Shown here: positions 33,300-46,629 of the stretch, piece by piece | Layout: each line of letters opens with the position of its first letter | Position numbering within the stretch: position 1 is the stretch's first letter | Source: Monodelphis domestica | Lineage: Eukaryota; Chordata; Mammalia; Didelphimorphia; Didelphidae | Length of the DNA: 64,000 nucleotides | Assembly (NCBI RefSeq): GCF_027887165.1 | Contig: NC_077227.1 | Span: 440,251,895-440,315,894, forward strand | Reading direction: 5' to 3' | The notes under the pieces: model-generated | What the model was told of the DNA's origin: nothing | Databases searched by the model: none | The model's input: only the letters and a program-made list of their open reading frames with translations | Program-made: the position numbers and the translations under genes

Positions 33300-33580
33300 T
33301 TTATTTAGGTCAGAGAGGTGAGAATTAGTGTAAACTAAACTCTTTGAAGACTTCCTATGAAGGGACATTTAGATCTGGGGGGGTCTTTAGTGTAATATTT
33401 ATTGGGAAAGGAAATGGGATTGGAAAACAGGGGGATAATAGGGAGGTTTGTATGTGGTATGGAGAAGTTAAGGGGAGAGAGGGTATATAGCTTGGTGAGG
33501 CAGGGGAGGGAGGTGCCCCCTGCTGAGAGGAAGCAGCAGGGGTCCAATAAGGCCTGTTAGTCTTGGAATGACTGAACTGA
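33300..33580 (-). mobile_element. Possible LTR, minus (candidate ERV-2 5' LTR)
   Basis: On the minus strand a TATA-like 'ctatatacc' (complement of about 33484-33492) is followed about 85 bases later by 'aataaat' (complement of about 33398-33404). Its place to the right of ERV-2 gag fits a 5' LTR, but no matching 3' copy or primer site was recognised. Confidence 0.3.
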
Positions 33581-33589
33581 AGTTCAGCT

Positions 33590-34060
33590 CCCTCTATGAC
33601 CAGAAAAGATAGTGCACTTATCTGACTGTGAATTCAAATAATATAAAGTTTAATAACCAGTTGGGATTTGAGTTTTTTCTCAGCTTCAGACCTGAGGCCA
33701 GGCCCCAGAGGCTGGCAGAGGGTTCTCCCACTCCCGTCTACTCTATATCAATCCAGTTTTGTCTTTTTAGAATCTTAGCAGTAGACAGAAAGCAAACAAG
33801 AACAAGTATAACCTTCAGAAGTGACTGGGCCTGAATCTTCCGGCTGAACCAAGAAGAGGCAGCATACCACACCAGACTGGGCTGAACAAGCTCCTACCTC
33901 CTCCAACACCAGGCAGCAAGTCCCACCTGGCAGGAAGGCCGTGCTAGTCACAAGACTCAACTGCCACTTCCAGTTGACCCCCTTCCCCCACAAACTGTCA
34001 GTCTTGTTTCCTTTCCACATTAGTTAGTTGAAATTAATTTCAGGGTCATCCTAATTACCA
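33590..34060 (-). mobile_element. Possible second LTR, minus
   Basis: On the minus strand 'gatatagag' (near 33745) and 'attaaa' about 95 bases further (near 33650) give TATA/poly(A) spacing as in an LTR. The boundaries are uncertain. It does not match the A-C families by eye. Confidence 0.3.
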
Positions 34061-35755
34061 TCTAACCTTTCCATGTGATAATAAACACAACTTCCCTGTT
34101 ACTGAGTAGTCTGTGTGTTGATCTGAGTTGACAATTGGCCTTAACCCACAGAGTAACATCCTGTTGTTGGCTCAATCTAATCTCTTTTATCCCATCCCCT
34201 AAACCATCCTCATTACAATATACACATACATACATACATACATACATACTCTGTTTCATGTAATTGCTTACATCTTTGATATATTCCTTTTAAAAAATCT
34301 AAGCTTATTAATGAGTTTCTTGTGCATGCTCATTGATCTTTTTAGACTGTACCTCTTTTTCCCTTCTCATCAGAATGTTTCCCTTTATCCCTTTAGACTT
34401 TCATTCTTGAGAATTTTCTATTCTTTCTATACTTACTTTTCCTTTAGAATTTTAGACCAGGAACTCTTATTTATACTTTCTCTGAACTTTTTGTAATTTC
34501 TCTCCCAAAATACAGAATGTCAGAAGATACCTTAGTCTCCATACTTGGATCACAAAACCTTAGAAGGAGTTATCACTTGTCCCTATTCTTCCCCCATTAT
34601 TTCTGTCCTAGCAGTTCATTTTTTCTTGTTTTCATTAAAGTTCAGAATGAAATTTCCCTAATTGGTTCCTTCATGTTTTAAGGGATGAAGCTATCATCAA
34701 GACATAAGTCAAAAAATTACTAGTACCTTTTTATTAGTATCTATTTGGGGAGATATAGAATTGTGATTTATTTAAGTACATATATGCCTATTTTATATGT
34801 ATGCATACATTTATATGTATATGTACATGTATACGCTTGTGTATGTATACACATTTTGAATTGCTATGACCAAATAATTTAGCTAGGTTGGTCTTCAGAC
34901 AGAACACAGTTTATGACCAGAACCATAATTGAAGCTTTTCTAGGTTAATTGAATCTTCCAGAAAAAAAAAAACACCCTTCTTTGAGCAGTATAATGATCT
35001 ACATATCATGTTCTAAGGTATGAAGCCTGTCTTAGGAGGGTCAAGAGCTAAATCATGATCCTTTGCCAGAGACAAAGGGATTGATATTCAAGCTCAGCAT
35101 AGTGCCTGGCACATTGTAAGTTTATTATTTTCTTTTTTGTATGTCCTGTTCTGCAATTTGCTTGCCATCCTCTCCATATCCCTGTATCTGTATCTATGTC
35201 TTGTATGTAGATAATTTCCACCTCCACCTCCTTTCCCTCCTTTTTATACACTCTGTTATTTTGTATTACTACAACACAGTGATTTACAGCCCATTAGGTT
35301 GTCTGGAGGAAAGAGCAGAAGTGGTACACTGTTTGTCTTGGGATGATGTGTGCTGGATGTAGAGCTAATAATGGGGTTGGCATAAAGACATGCAGCCACG
35401 GTCTGAACTTCCTTTGGAAACTGACCAATTTCTGTTGAAACAATTGATTGAGACAGCTTATAGGTGCATCTCCCTCCAGTAAGATTATAGAGTTGACAAC
35501 AAAAGGAAGGAAGTTACCTCAGTCCTCACCTTTGGCTAAGAAAGTAGCTGTATTTCTCCTTGGGACAAACCTGCTACCTACCCTGGAGCTGAGCATCCCA
35601 GTGGCTAGAGGATAGCTATGACTGGTGGGACTTGGATAATTGTCTGTTTCTTCTGTAATTTATCCATTACATAATTCAATCAAGGTGGTGAGTGCATTAA
35701 GTCCTATCCCTGAAACTTAAAAGAATTCAGACACATAAAATGATATATGAAGTCC
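34061..35755. other. Intergenic, nothing recognised
   Basis: Contains an (ATAC)n run at about 34224-34250. No ORF with a recognisable domain. Confidence 0.4.
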
Positions 35756-35945
35756 ATGACAGGAAAAAGACCACTGGATTTTCAGTCACAAAAGAGCTGG
35801 ATCTCACATTTCATACCACGGTGAGCATGAGCATGACCCTTACCTCCTCTGAATATTAGATCTTCCCTATCTATAAAATGAGAGATTTGGACTAAATGAT
35901 TTCCAAGTTCCCTTTGAGATCTAAGCCTGTGATTCCATGATCTGT
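35756..35945 (+). repeat. MIR-like SINE
   Basis: Ends with 'tctataaaatgagagatttg' and 'tgatttccaagttccctttg', the typical MIR/Ther tail. Confidence 0.55.
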
Positions 35946-36478
35946 TGGCATAACCATTGAGGAATCAGGATCATCATCATATTATAATGAGGCATAGGAA
36001 AAAAATCTTTTTTTTTTAATGAGTTATAAAGCTCTGTCTTTATTCATTTGTTCTGGAATTTTATTTTGTTACATAGCCTTACTGCAATGAATGGGCTATC
36101 AACTGAAGCAAGATTTTTTTTTTCTTAGAGATTCCTGTTTAGCAGCATTTGTGGTAAGGAGATATGACCTAGATAGAACATGTAGGTCACCCACGCATAG
36201 ATGGAGAGCGACAAGATTGCAAGTGACAAGAGAAGGGAAAGTGGCACAGAGAAGTCTTTATCTCAAAACTTTAAACATGGAGATCCTGTAGTGTATCTTT
36301 ACTTTACTTTCAAAAACATCATCTTGCCAACTTTCTCCTGTTCAGGAGAAATCTTTCTAAGATGCTACATTGATCTTCCAGGGGGCACTTCTTATATGAT
36401 ACTTTTTCAAGGTTTCATACATTTGTATCTTTAAGTTTCTTAAATTTAAGCCTCTTTCCCTCTCTTCTTCCTTTTCTT
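35946..36478. other. Intergenic, nothing recognised
   Basis: Two short plus-strand ORFs (66 and 77 codons) overlap in different frames and show no domain. Confidence 0.4.
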
Positions 36479-36620
36479 CCCTTCCCTCCTCCCTTCTCTC
36501 CTTTTTCCCTCCTTTCTTTCCTTCCTTCCTTCCTTCCTTCCTTCCTTCCTTCCTTCCTTCCTTCCTTCCTTCCTTCCTTCCTTCCTTCCTTCCTTCCTTC
36601 CTTCCTTCCTTCCTTCCTCC
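36479..36620 (+). repeat. (CCTT)n microsatellite
   Basis: A degenerate CT-rich lead-in gives way to an almost perfect TTCC tetranucleotide of about 100 bases from 36517. Confidence 0.97.
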
Positions 36621-36905
36621 AGAGATAACCAATAAAAAACTATCCAAATAAACAACAAAAAAAATACAAGGAAACAATGTACTTCAAATTGCCTACAATT
36701 CATTTTTAAGTATTTAAACAAAATAACAAAAACAATGACCATTTCCCCCCATCTCATGTACTCTTTTTGGATTTTGTTGTAGCTGCTGGTACTATTATAT
36801 GTGTATATTTGTCCTTCTGGTTCTGCTTTCTTCATTCTGAAACATTTTTAAGGCAGAAAACCCTTGTTTTCTATTGTGAATGGCCATGTAGATATGGAGA
36901 AGATT

Positions 36906-36906
36906 A

Positions 36907-36965
<59 letters not shown>
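36906..36965 (+). repeat. (TA)n microsatellite
   Basis: About 58 bases of TA dinucleotide, a self-complementary tract. Confidence 0.97.
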
Positions 36966-36967
<2 letters not shown>

Positions 36968-37639
36968 TGATCTGAGAATTCCTGCCATTTCCACTTGATA
37001 AGCTATGTGAACCTTTGAGAGAGCAATCTGTAATGCTAATTTTTACAGTTAGGTCTAGATTAATGCAAATAATGAATAAGTAATAAATAAATAAATTAAT
37101 GAGTGGGAGCATCTATTTGAATTCACAATATTTGGAGTTATAATTATGTAAAATATAGCCATTGGAAATATCTGCAAATAAAATCTGCAAAAAGTCCCCT
37201 CAAATACAGCAACCATTTTACAGCATTCACTATATGCACTAATACATTCTAAACTGTATTCTGTTTAACAAACATTATTAATCTATTAATGCAAGGCTGG
37301 ATATTTCCACACTGTATTCAGTGGAAGGGGTAACATGGATGAAGAAAGATGCAGTTCCTGCCCTTAAGTTGCTTACACTGCAATAACAGTTAACATAAAA
37401 AAGTGTGAGATGAAGTAGAAGAGAAGTGACAAAGGAGAAACCCAGGCAAAAAAACCCCAGGAGATCTGAGGGGAAAGATGCCGTTTGACTGGGTAGTATC
37501 TGCAAACACTTGATGGTGAAAGTGGGACATGAGCAGGGTCTTATTCTGCTTCCTTACTGCCATCTCCTGGCTTTCTTCAAATATCAGTTCAAATCCAACT
37601 TTCTGGAAGAGGTCTTTCATGGTCCCTCCCCCCCCTCTC
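36966..37639. other. Intergenic, one L2-like fragment
   Basis: An L2-like pattern is suggested at about 37260-37395 ('cctgcccttaagttgcttac'). A 93-codon minus ORF has no domain. Confidence 0.35.
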
Positions 37640-37822
37640 TTTTTAAAATTTACTTTCTGTCTTAGAATCAATATTAAGTGTTGGTTACAAGGCTAGACAA
37701 TTGTGGTTAAGTGACTTGCCGGGGATCACATAGCTAGGAAATATCTGAAGTCAAATTTGAAGCCAGGACCTCCCATCTTCAGGTCTGGATCTCAAACACT
37801 GAGCCACTTAGCGGTTTCCCTC
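37640..37822 (-). mobile_element. Marsupial tRNA-derived SINE, minus
   Basis: Complement of the SINE body: 'ttctgtcttagaatcaatat', 'taagtgacttgccggggatc' and 'aggtctggatctcaaacact'. Confidence 0.8.
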
Positions 37823-38021
37823 CTAGTGTCTCTTAACTTTAGTGCCTTCCCTTTGTAATTGCCTCCAATTTATCTTGTCTATATCATATGTATACATAGT
37901 TGTTTGCAAGTTGTCTCTCCCATTTAAACTGAGAGTCTGAAATTTTTTTTTGCTAGTCTTGGTGTCCCCATACTTCTCAACATGGTGCTTGTCACCAAAT
38001 GCTTAATAAATATTTATTAGG

Positions 38022-38276
38022 CAGCAAGGTGGTACAGTGGATAGGTTGATAGAATGCTGAACCTCATGTCAAGAAGACCTGAATTCAATCCTGCCTCAGA
38101 CACTTGACTAGCTGGGTTGACCCTGGGCAAGTCATTTAATTACTGTCTGCCCCAGTTTCCTTATCTGTAAAGTAAAAATAATAACACCTGCCTCTCAGAG
38201 TTGTTATGAGGATAAAATAAGATAAAATTTGTAAAGTGCTTTGCAAACAGTAAAGGGCTAATATTCATTATTATTG
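38022..38276 (+). mobile_element. Marsupial SINE of longer type, plus
   Basis: Head 'aggcagcaaggtggtacagt', core 'accctgggcaagtcattta', tail 'gttgttatgaggataaaata' and 'taaagtgctttgcaaa'. Confidence 0.8.
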
Positions 38277-39048
38277 CTGTACTTGTTATAATTCACTTAA
38301 ATAGAGATGGTGAGGAAGGGAACATACCAGAAATGGGGAAAGGCCTAAATCAATACACTTAAGTAGGAGAATGTAGGAAGAAATTGACTACAGTTAATAA
38401 TTCAGTTGAAATGGAGCATCAAGTATATGAAGTTAGGCTGGAAGTGTTGTTCATCACCAGTTGAAACTGAATTTGAAATGGCAGGCTAAGAAGTTTATGT
38501 TTTGAAGAGTAATGGGGAACTACTGAAAGTTTTTGAGAAGAGTAACGATTTGTGTGATTCAATATTTTTGTGTCGATGAACCTTGTTTTGGTGTCACCCT
38601 CACTGTTCTCTCCTACCATCCAGCCATCACTTGCTTGTAACAGAGAAAGGGGAAAGAGGGGCAGGTCACCAAAACCAACCAACCAACATATCTACTGTGT
38701 CTAATAATAATATCTTACTCCCACAATTCCCTAATTCTACAGTGAAGACACAAGAATAGGTTTCCTCCTCTCTTTCACAGGGCCAAGCTTGTCCATTATA
38801 ATTTGCAAATTTATTCTAAGAAGGATTTTTACTGAGTGCCCAGGATGTGTTAAACACTAAGCTAACTCCTGGGAATACAATCACATCAATGAACATGAAT
38901 TTATTAACTACTTACAGTATGCTGCCACTCATCATGCTAGGTATTGGGACTGCAAAGGAACAATTCTTTCATTCTGGGGGTTTATGGTTTATTGAGGGAG
39001 AAAATGCAACACATATGGAGAGAAATCAATTTTTAAAAATATTTATGA
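38277..39048. other. Intergenic with an L2-like fragment
   Basis: At about 38825-39005 the pattern 'ttattaactacttacagtat' / 'catgctaggtattgggactg' resembles L2-type 3' ends. The rest is unassigned. Confidence 0.35.
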
Positions 39049-39086
39049 GGGCAGCTAGGTGGCTCAGTGGATTGAGAGCCAGACGA

Positions 39087-39089
<3 letters not shown>
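39049..39089 (+). mobile_element. SINE head cut off by a microsatellite
   Basis: 'gggcagctaggtggctcagt' and 'ggattgagagccagac' match the SINE 5' end exactly. The rest is replaced by the GA repeat. Confidence 0.85.
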
Positions 39090-39177
<88 letters not shown>

Positions 39178-39213
39178 CAGAGACAGAGACAGAGACAGAG
39201 ACAGAGACAGAGA
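39090..39213 (+). repeat. Compound (GA)n-(GAGACA)n microsatellite
   Basis: About 69 bases of GA, then about 54 bases of GAGACA hexamer. Confidence 0.97.
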
Positions 39214-39890
39214 ACTCTAGCTTCTTCTGATACCAGTTAGAAATTCTAAGTCCCAGCCAGGGGAAGAGTGTCAAGAAGTTGGGTCTCTCCTGGAGGCTTC
39301 ATGCCTTCAGAAAGGGGGGGGGTCACTAAGTCAGCTTTTCACTCACCAAGGATACCAATCTAAAAGAAGTCTGGGTGTTCATCTTCAGGTTGCTCCTCCA
39401 AGTCAGGGCCTCAATGTCTGCATGCCAGAATGTAGGAATCTCCAAATGTCCATCTTCCCTTCAGCTCTGAGTAACTGATCTTTCCTCCAAGCCCGGGTGA
39501 CTGACAGTCTCTTTTTCAGTCTTTTTTCCTCTATTTAAAGACCTTTTTCTCTTGTGTCACCTCCCCTAAATTTTCACTTCTACTAATCACAGCAGATGCT
39601 TTTCTCCAGGACTGCCCATTCTTTAGTTCTCACCTTCTTTGGTTAGATTTTATCTTTTTAGGTTACTTTACATCTCTTTTGTTAAGTTCACCTTTTGTAG
39701 TTCCTTAACACCTTTTTTGTAGTTAAAAACTAAAAATAGATTGTAGCTTACAATTCTAGCTTCACTATAAAGGATGAGCTAAGTACCTTCATTGTTACAA
39801 TCAGGAAATTACAATTTTATCTTCACAATAAAGAAAGAGCTAAGTATCTTTATTGTTACACTGAGTAGATAGCTAAATCCAATCTTCACA
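39214..39890 (-). mobile_element. Probable solo LTR D, minus
   Basis: Right end 'ccaatcttcaca' and internal 'ctactaatcacagcagatgc' and 'ctccaggactgcccat' parallel LTRs B and C. On the minus strand 'tttaaata' acts as a TATA-like box. The left border is lost in the microsatellite. Confidence 0.6.
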
Positions 39891-42800
39891 ATAGATACAA
39901 GCGATATCATGGAGGTATACTCAAAAGGATATAGCAACTGATTTTATATGGGTCTTTTTTCAAAGGTTGATTCTTCATGTCTAGAGTGCACCACCTCTTC
40001 ACCTCCATCTTATAGAATCTCCAGGTTCTATAATATATTCTCTCCTCACTTTCTCCTGGTAGAATCCCTGGGTTTCATTAGAGCCTTGTATGTCAACTCC
40101 TAGAGAAGGGCTCTCCTGATTTCCCCAGTTGTTAATACTCTCTCCCTCATGAAATGATTTTACATCATTTTGAAAATAATTTATTTTTATATGATTTATA
40201 TTTATTGTTCTGTGTAAGCTCCTACAAGGAAGATAAACTTTTTAAAAATAGCTCCAGTATCAAGGGATACCTTTCACATAGCCATACCTTAATACATATT
40301 TATCAAATTTAATTAAATAAATGAGCCTTTTTGACTACTAGAAAAATAGATTCAATTAAATATATTATAGGGACTATCATTCCTTCTCTCATAAAATCTT
40401 CCTAGGATTGCCATGCCTGGATCTGGGTGGCCATGTGGAAGCATTGGGGCTACTGCTTCCTGCCGTGTGTGACTTATTGGTGAGGTTTTATTGCAAGATA
40501 AGGAGTCCCTTTATTGGCCTTCAAACTAGAGGAGTTGATGACTAAAAGAATTTTCAAATTAGTGCAGCTAGACTCATCTCTTCCCTCTTGGCCATGACTC
40601 TTCTTTGTGGCAAATAATGAACTCTCTCTGGAATCAATGAAGGGGGATAAGGGGATGGCATTCATTTTCTCCACCATGCTGCTTTTCCTCCATGTAAATT
40701 ATGGACTTATTTAGACAAGTCTGAGATAGGCACCATTTTGACTGGATGCTTTCTTTCCTGAGAAGCTGATTGAACATATTCTTGAGGGGGGCATGTCCAG
40801 GCATGGAAGTGACCTTATGAGTTCAAAAAGTCCAAAGTTCCTGGATCCAATGTAAGAAGTGGTTGGGTTATAAAAGCTACATGAGTAGCTGACTGCATAA
40901 AGATCTAAGCACAAAATTTGTAGGAAGTTCAAGTTTCAAGTAGATTGACATTACAGAGATTAAGTAAATATGAAATGCTTAATCAGCCATCCTACCAAAT
41001 GATTTAAGTATTTTCCTCTCTACAAATTCTATCAGTAATTATGTTATGGAATCCTTTTGCTTAAATGCATGCTTCTGAGCTTCTTATATTTAGTTTTGTT
41101 TTGGGGTATAGGAATGAATTACCTATCCCATAAGTGGTTCATATCGAATATTGAGTATCTTTTTATTCTTCCCTCATTTTGGGGAGAGACTTCTGATTCA
41201 AGTAATTGTTTCTATGTCACCAGGGTAGGGGTACTTAGTAAGTATGAGAACAGGTATCCTAACATCTCTTATCAGATGTGGGATCTTTCACAAATGAACC
41301 TAGTTCAGACTACATGCCCAAGTACACAGTAGTACTGGTCAGGGAGGGTTAAAGTGCCCCAGGTCTCATTAAGGCCCCTACTACATGATTTTTCAGGATT
41401 AGATATATTTTATTAAATTAATTATTGGACCCGTTAACAGGTATGCCTAGAAGATTTAACTTCAGATTTTCTAGTTTTCTAACTGGATGCAATAAAAATG
41501 AACTAGAGAAGTGATTTAAAATTAAATATTATCAACCCAACATCTTCCCAGGTATCTGGTCCCATGGACTGGGATTGGACTGAGAGAGAGAACCAAGAAC
41601 TTAGAATACTAAGAACCAAGGGAAAGGCCCAAGCATTGTGTTTATTATATTCTTCTAGCAGAATAGCAAGCATGCAGAAGCTTCTCTCCTAAGGAAAGGA
41701 GCCCACGAGCTATAGGGCTAATTAGCTTTTTATTGCTTCAAAAACCACCATTGCTCAGGGGAAAGGATATGACAATAAATTCTTGGAGTGGCTTGGGGTT
41801 GTAGGAAGCAATTGTTTTATCTGGAAAATTTGAGGTTGCTCTTAGTGGAGATAACTGCATTATCTGGAAAAGTCACTAAGACTCCTCCCAGTCAAGGTTC
41901 AGTTGGAACCATCCATTCAGGATTCAGTCGGTGGGTTTCTGAAGCATTGCTTATAGTCACAAAGTATTATTGTTATATCAAAAGTTCCTTCAGAAATCTC
42001 TGGAAAAAATGGAAGCTTGAACAAATCCAACTAATCATTATAGTCAGTATTCCGTCCATTTTCAGTGTCCTGATATATTCTACCAACTTAAATAAACACA
42101 CACTAAAACAAGTCCAAGAAAATCAAAAGCTAATTAGTTCATAGACTTCATTCTCCCTGTTAAATATAAGCTCCTCAATGCTAGATGATATTTCAGTGTT
42201 GAGTTTTTTATGCCCAGTGAAGAAACCTTGTTCAAAATTGGCATCTAAAAATGTTGAGAATGTTAAGTTTCTTGAAAGCAGGAACTATTTCACTTTTTGT
42301 CTATGTATACAATCCAATAATCCAATATGCCTTAATTAAATGGCTACTTTGTGCCAGACAGTGTGCTAAGCACCGTTGATAAGATTAATAAAAAGAAAGA
42401 CAGTTCCTTCCCCTTGGGAGCTTAAAATCTAATGAAGGAGATAATACACAAAAGGGGCAGGAAAGAGAGGGAGAGGAAGAATACCAGCCAAGAAGTACCT
42501 GCCATGGGATCATCTGATTCCTTGGAATTAAAAACAAGCAGGGCAGCAAATGTAAAGTGGAATGAGTCTAAAACATCCAGTTTCTGCCTTCTCTAAAGAA
42601 AGGCAGTGGGAAGATTAATTTGATATTCCTTCCTTCAGCCCTCTAATCAGAAGAGAGAGGAAGCTGAGGGAAGAGGGTGTCAGTCATGGCTTGAGTTTGC
42701 AGCATGGTGGTGAATTTATTAATGATGTGCCTAACCTTGGAGGCAGCATCTTGTTCTTTGATTAACTGAATGAATTAATGGGACTAGTCAATAGAAATGA

Positions 42801-43940
42801 AGGTTTAAAGAAGAGAATAGTAGACAGGGAGAAGGTGAGATGATAAGTTGAGACTGTAGGATTGGATGGTATCAGGATGACTTCTAGGAAGAAACTTCAG
42901 CAGGCAGATAAAGATGTAGAAATGCAGCTTAGGAACCAGGGCTCAAAGAATGAAACTAAGTTTATAAATCTCTAAATCAGCTGAATTTTATAGTTTTCCA
43001 TGGAATTTTACTTTTTTTCTAACTCAGAAAAATATTTCTTTTCCTCCTTAAAGCAACAAGTGAAAGAGACTGAGGAACTCATGTTTGCATGAAGTCCTCT
43101 TTTGAATTACTCAGTGGGAGGTTTGTTGTGTGGGTGTGTTTTGGAAGGTGAGGAGCCATGTCTAATGCTTTTCTTGTATCTAGTGTGCTTTCCTAGAGTG
43201 ATGGGAGATCTGGTGATTCATATATATTCAAAGCCACACACATAGACACAGTCACATATGCATATATAATATATATGTATATCAGTCACCATCCTCTAAT
43301 TCAAGATGACACTATTGTAAATACCTTTGAAAACTAAACTAAACTTTGACTTGTTTTATAGTTCTTGGAATAACTGCAGAGCTACAGATATAAACCTATC
43401 ATCATAGAGAAGTAAAGTTTTGTTTTCAAGCCTCCTCTTCCCACCTCTACTCCCAACGCTTAAAATATCATTTCTAGGAGAGACCTTAGATATCACATAA
43501 TTCAAATTTCATATTTTACAGATGAAAAAACTGAGGCTCAGAAAAGGAAAGAAATTTACCAAATACTACACAAAAAGATAGCAAAGTTGTACGGAGAATC
43601 TAAACAGTGTATTGGTAAATATTTAACAACCAACTTAGCGAGAGGGAAAAAAAATGTTCCCAGGAAACAATTTTAAGTTTAATCACCATTATTAATATTT
43701 TCTTCATTACTTTCTTAAGTCTTAAGCAATCAACAAAATAATAAGTCAAGTCCTGATTTATTGTTTGTTATTTGCTAGGACATAAATACTCAAACTGAAC
43801 AGTTTGGCTGACTCTAGCATATTCATGTAACCAAATCTCCTGACTTCCAGCATCCCTACTTCCCTGGGTTTTTTTCTTCCTCAGCTTGTTGTCATATTGC
43901 TTAATTTTCTCCATTTTCCCTCTCAACCCCTAAATACTCA
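39891..43940. other. Intergenic, mostly unassigned
   Basis: An L2-like fragment is seen at about 42300-42440 ('gtgtgctaagcaccgttgat') and a reverse MIR-like core at about 43480-43600 ('gatgaaaaaactgaggctca'). The longest ORF (118 codons, 41788-42144) has no recognisable domain. No other repeat was recognised across 39.9-42.2 kb. Confidence 0.4.
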
Positions 43941-43946
43941 AAGACA

Positions 43947-44150
43947 GGTGGCAGCTGGGTAGCTCAGTGGATTGAGAGGCAGACCTAGCAACAGGAGGTC
44001 CTAAATTCAAATCTGGCCTCAGACACTTCCTAGCTGTGTGACCCTGGGCAAGTCACTTAACCCCAGTTTCCTAGACCTTACCACTCTTCAGTCTTGGAAC
44101 CAATACATGCTATTAATTCGAAGGCAGAAAATAATAGTTTAAAAATACAT
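43947..44150 (+). mobile_element. Marsupial SINE with target duplication, plus
   Basis: Complete SINE from 'gtggcagctgggtagctcag' to an A-rich end. Flanks 'aaatactcaaagaca' (43932-43946) and 'aaatattcaaagaca' (44151-44165) form a 15-base duplication with one mismatch. Confidence 0.92.
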
Positions 44151-44189
44151 AAATATTCAAAGACATACTACAGATCCCAGGACCATATT

Positions 44190-44212
44190 ATTATTATTAT
44201 TATTATTATTTT
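44190..44212 (+). repeat. (ATT)n microsatellite
   Basis: About eight ATT units. Confidence 0.9.
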
Positions 44213-44460
44213 ATGTAGAATTGGAAGGGACCTTAAAATTCATACCCCCTTCATTTAAAAATAGAGAAAATTAAATTAGGCTAAGTGACTTTCCCAAGTC
44301 AGATAGATCAGTTAGGATTTAAAATGAGGTCTTAAGAATCTGAGTTTAACATTCTTTCTTCCATTAAAGCTATTTCCTCTTTCCCCATCTCTCAATCTTG
44401 TCCTTTCACTCACTTAATCTAATAGACTAGTTTTTGCTTTACTAATGGGAGGGGGCAAAG

Positions 44461-44461
<1 letters not shown>

Positions 44462-44519
<58 letters not shown>
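44462..44519 (+). repeat. (GT)n microsatellite
   Basis: About 29 uninterrupted GT units. Confidence 0.97.
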
Positions 44520-44521
<2 letters not shown>

Positions 44522-46629
44522 GCCAATCATTAGGAAAGTAAAGAAAGTCTAAGATAGTCATATTTGTGTATGAAGGGCTAACTAGAGATCAGAACTAGAT
44601 CAGTGATGGAAATATAGATGCAAAGTTAGATGCAAAGTTGGACTCCACATAAGTAAAAAATGTCTTAACCAGTAGAGCTTTCCAAATGTGCAATGGAGTG
44701 TCTGAGTGTGGGGATGAGTTCTCCATCACTACAGGCCTTCTAGTTCAATATGGATACACTATCGGGTGTAGTTTAGGGCTTCTTATTGAGGTATGTGTTG
44801 GCCTAATTGACCTCCAAGTTCCTTTCTAATTTTGAGATTCTGTGATGTGTCCCAAGATTATCTTTTTCCACTTTACAATCATTACCACCTAGCTTTAATG
44901 TAATTAATAAGCCTATTAGAAGTAGACACTTAATATTGTTGGTTTAGCTCTGTAAATATTTGTTATGTAAAAACTGATCTAGTTTAAAAAAATAAGATGT
45001 TAAGTGCAGGGTGAGAGCAATAAGCTTAATTTGGCTCATTTGTGATTTGCACAGTTAAATTCTTTTGGCAATGTGGACACTTTAATAGCTTCCCCCTTGG
45101 AAGCTTTTTGGAAGAAGTTATCAAGGTTTCTGCTTGTGTGGTTCCAAAATATTGGTGCATTTTAAAATCATGCCTGCAAATTAATTTAAGAGAGACAGAA
45201 TACAGCGGGAGCCATTACAGATACTGGTTTGGGATTTAGGCACAGGGAAAAGACAGAGGAATTGTTAAGTGGGCTAAACTGGTTAATGTGTTAAATAACA
45301 ATAAGTCAAGGTTCTAGACCTCCATGAATGCACACAGTATAAGGCCCATTTCCTGTGCTAGGAAAAAAAAAAGGCCTACTTAAGGTACTTATTTTTTTTT
45401 CTTCTGAGTATCAACATTTTGCTTTAAACTCATTTCATTATATTTCCTACTTCCCTTTCTGCACTTCCCTATCTCTGCTACCTCCCCCACCCCAAATTAA
45501 AGTCCTTGCTCTGAGATATGTCAATAAAGAAAAAGAGGGTGACACATAAAGAGCTGTGAAGGTTTCAATGTGTCATCCTAGAGGACACAATAATTTGTTT
45601 CTTCCCATCCAAAGACAAAGGAAGCATCATCATCTAAGGAGATGCTACCACAGTCTCCCCTGAGGAACTGGCAAAGAAATGGAAGTGTGATTCCCACCTT
45701 GTGACTTGTTGCACCAAATTAAGGAGATATCTTGGACTCTCTTCTGAACTTTTGATTATACTTTGTCCTCTGTGAGGCAACACAGGTGAAAATTGACTTT
45801 TATTTTTACAAGTGTTAATGGCTTCTATTGTAGTCCCACAGTTTTTTTTTTCTCCCTCCCCTACACAAATTGTGAACTAGAATCTGAGAAGTTCTCTTTA
45901 AACTCAAGGTGACTGAATGATGTTTGAACTGAGATTGAAAGTGTAACGGTCTACAATTCCTTTGGAAGGGAACAAAGGGATCACTTCCTCTTTCAGAATT
46001 CATCTTCCTTTCACTATGTCACAGATAGGATATTTTTAAGATCTTGATCCAAAGAGGGCAAGGAATACATTAACCTGAATCTTGCAAGCTTGCTTTGCTT
46101 ATCTGAAGCACTCAAACAATTTTGATTTTTTCTCTGCATACCAAATAATATAGGGTTAATGCCTGCTTCCAGTCCAGGTCTGTATCTGTTCAGCAACACA
46201 TTTTAAACAATAACAAACCCAGACAATGCTTGATTCACCAGTCGGTGCCCTCTGTCTCAGTGTGACCATTAGAATATGCATTTGAGCTTCTGTGTGGGAT
46301 GCATCCTATTTTGGAACAAATCCTTTTTAAATTGAGGGCAAAAAGCCAAAGGGAGCCTCAGCCCCACTTTCTTTTGGAGATTGTCAACACTTGCTCTCCT
46401 TGACCATCTAGCAGTTTACTTTCCAAAACAAACTTCGGGAGAGAATGGTTTTTAATCACCCTTTTCAGTGGTCCACTAAATAACTTCTTTTCCAGTTAAA
46501 ATGATATATGAGGGAGGGAAGCAGGCGAGCAGGCTGTTCAAATGGAGGCTCACAGCAATATTCATCTTTGGGGTCCCCACAGGTCTGGGCCTGGTTCTCA
46601 GTTTTGCATTCTCCAGAAACCTGATTTCA
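44520..46629. other. Intergenic, largely without recognised repeats
   Basis: No repeat family or coding domain recognised. The part 46210-46620 is mixed in composition and repeat-free by eye, so it is a candidate for conserved non-coding DNA, but that needs alignment. Confidence 0.35.

Noticed and set aside
41788-42144. 118-codon plus-strand ORF
   Set aside because: No recognisable domain, no promoter or splice context, and ordinary AT-rich intergenic composition. Its length is compatible with chance.
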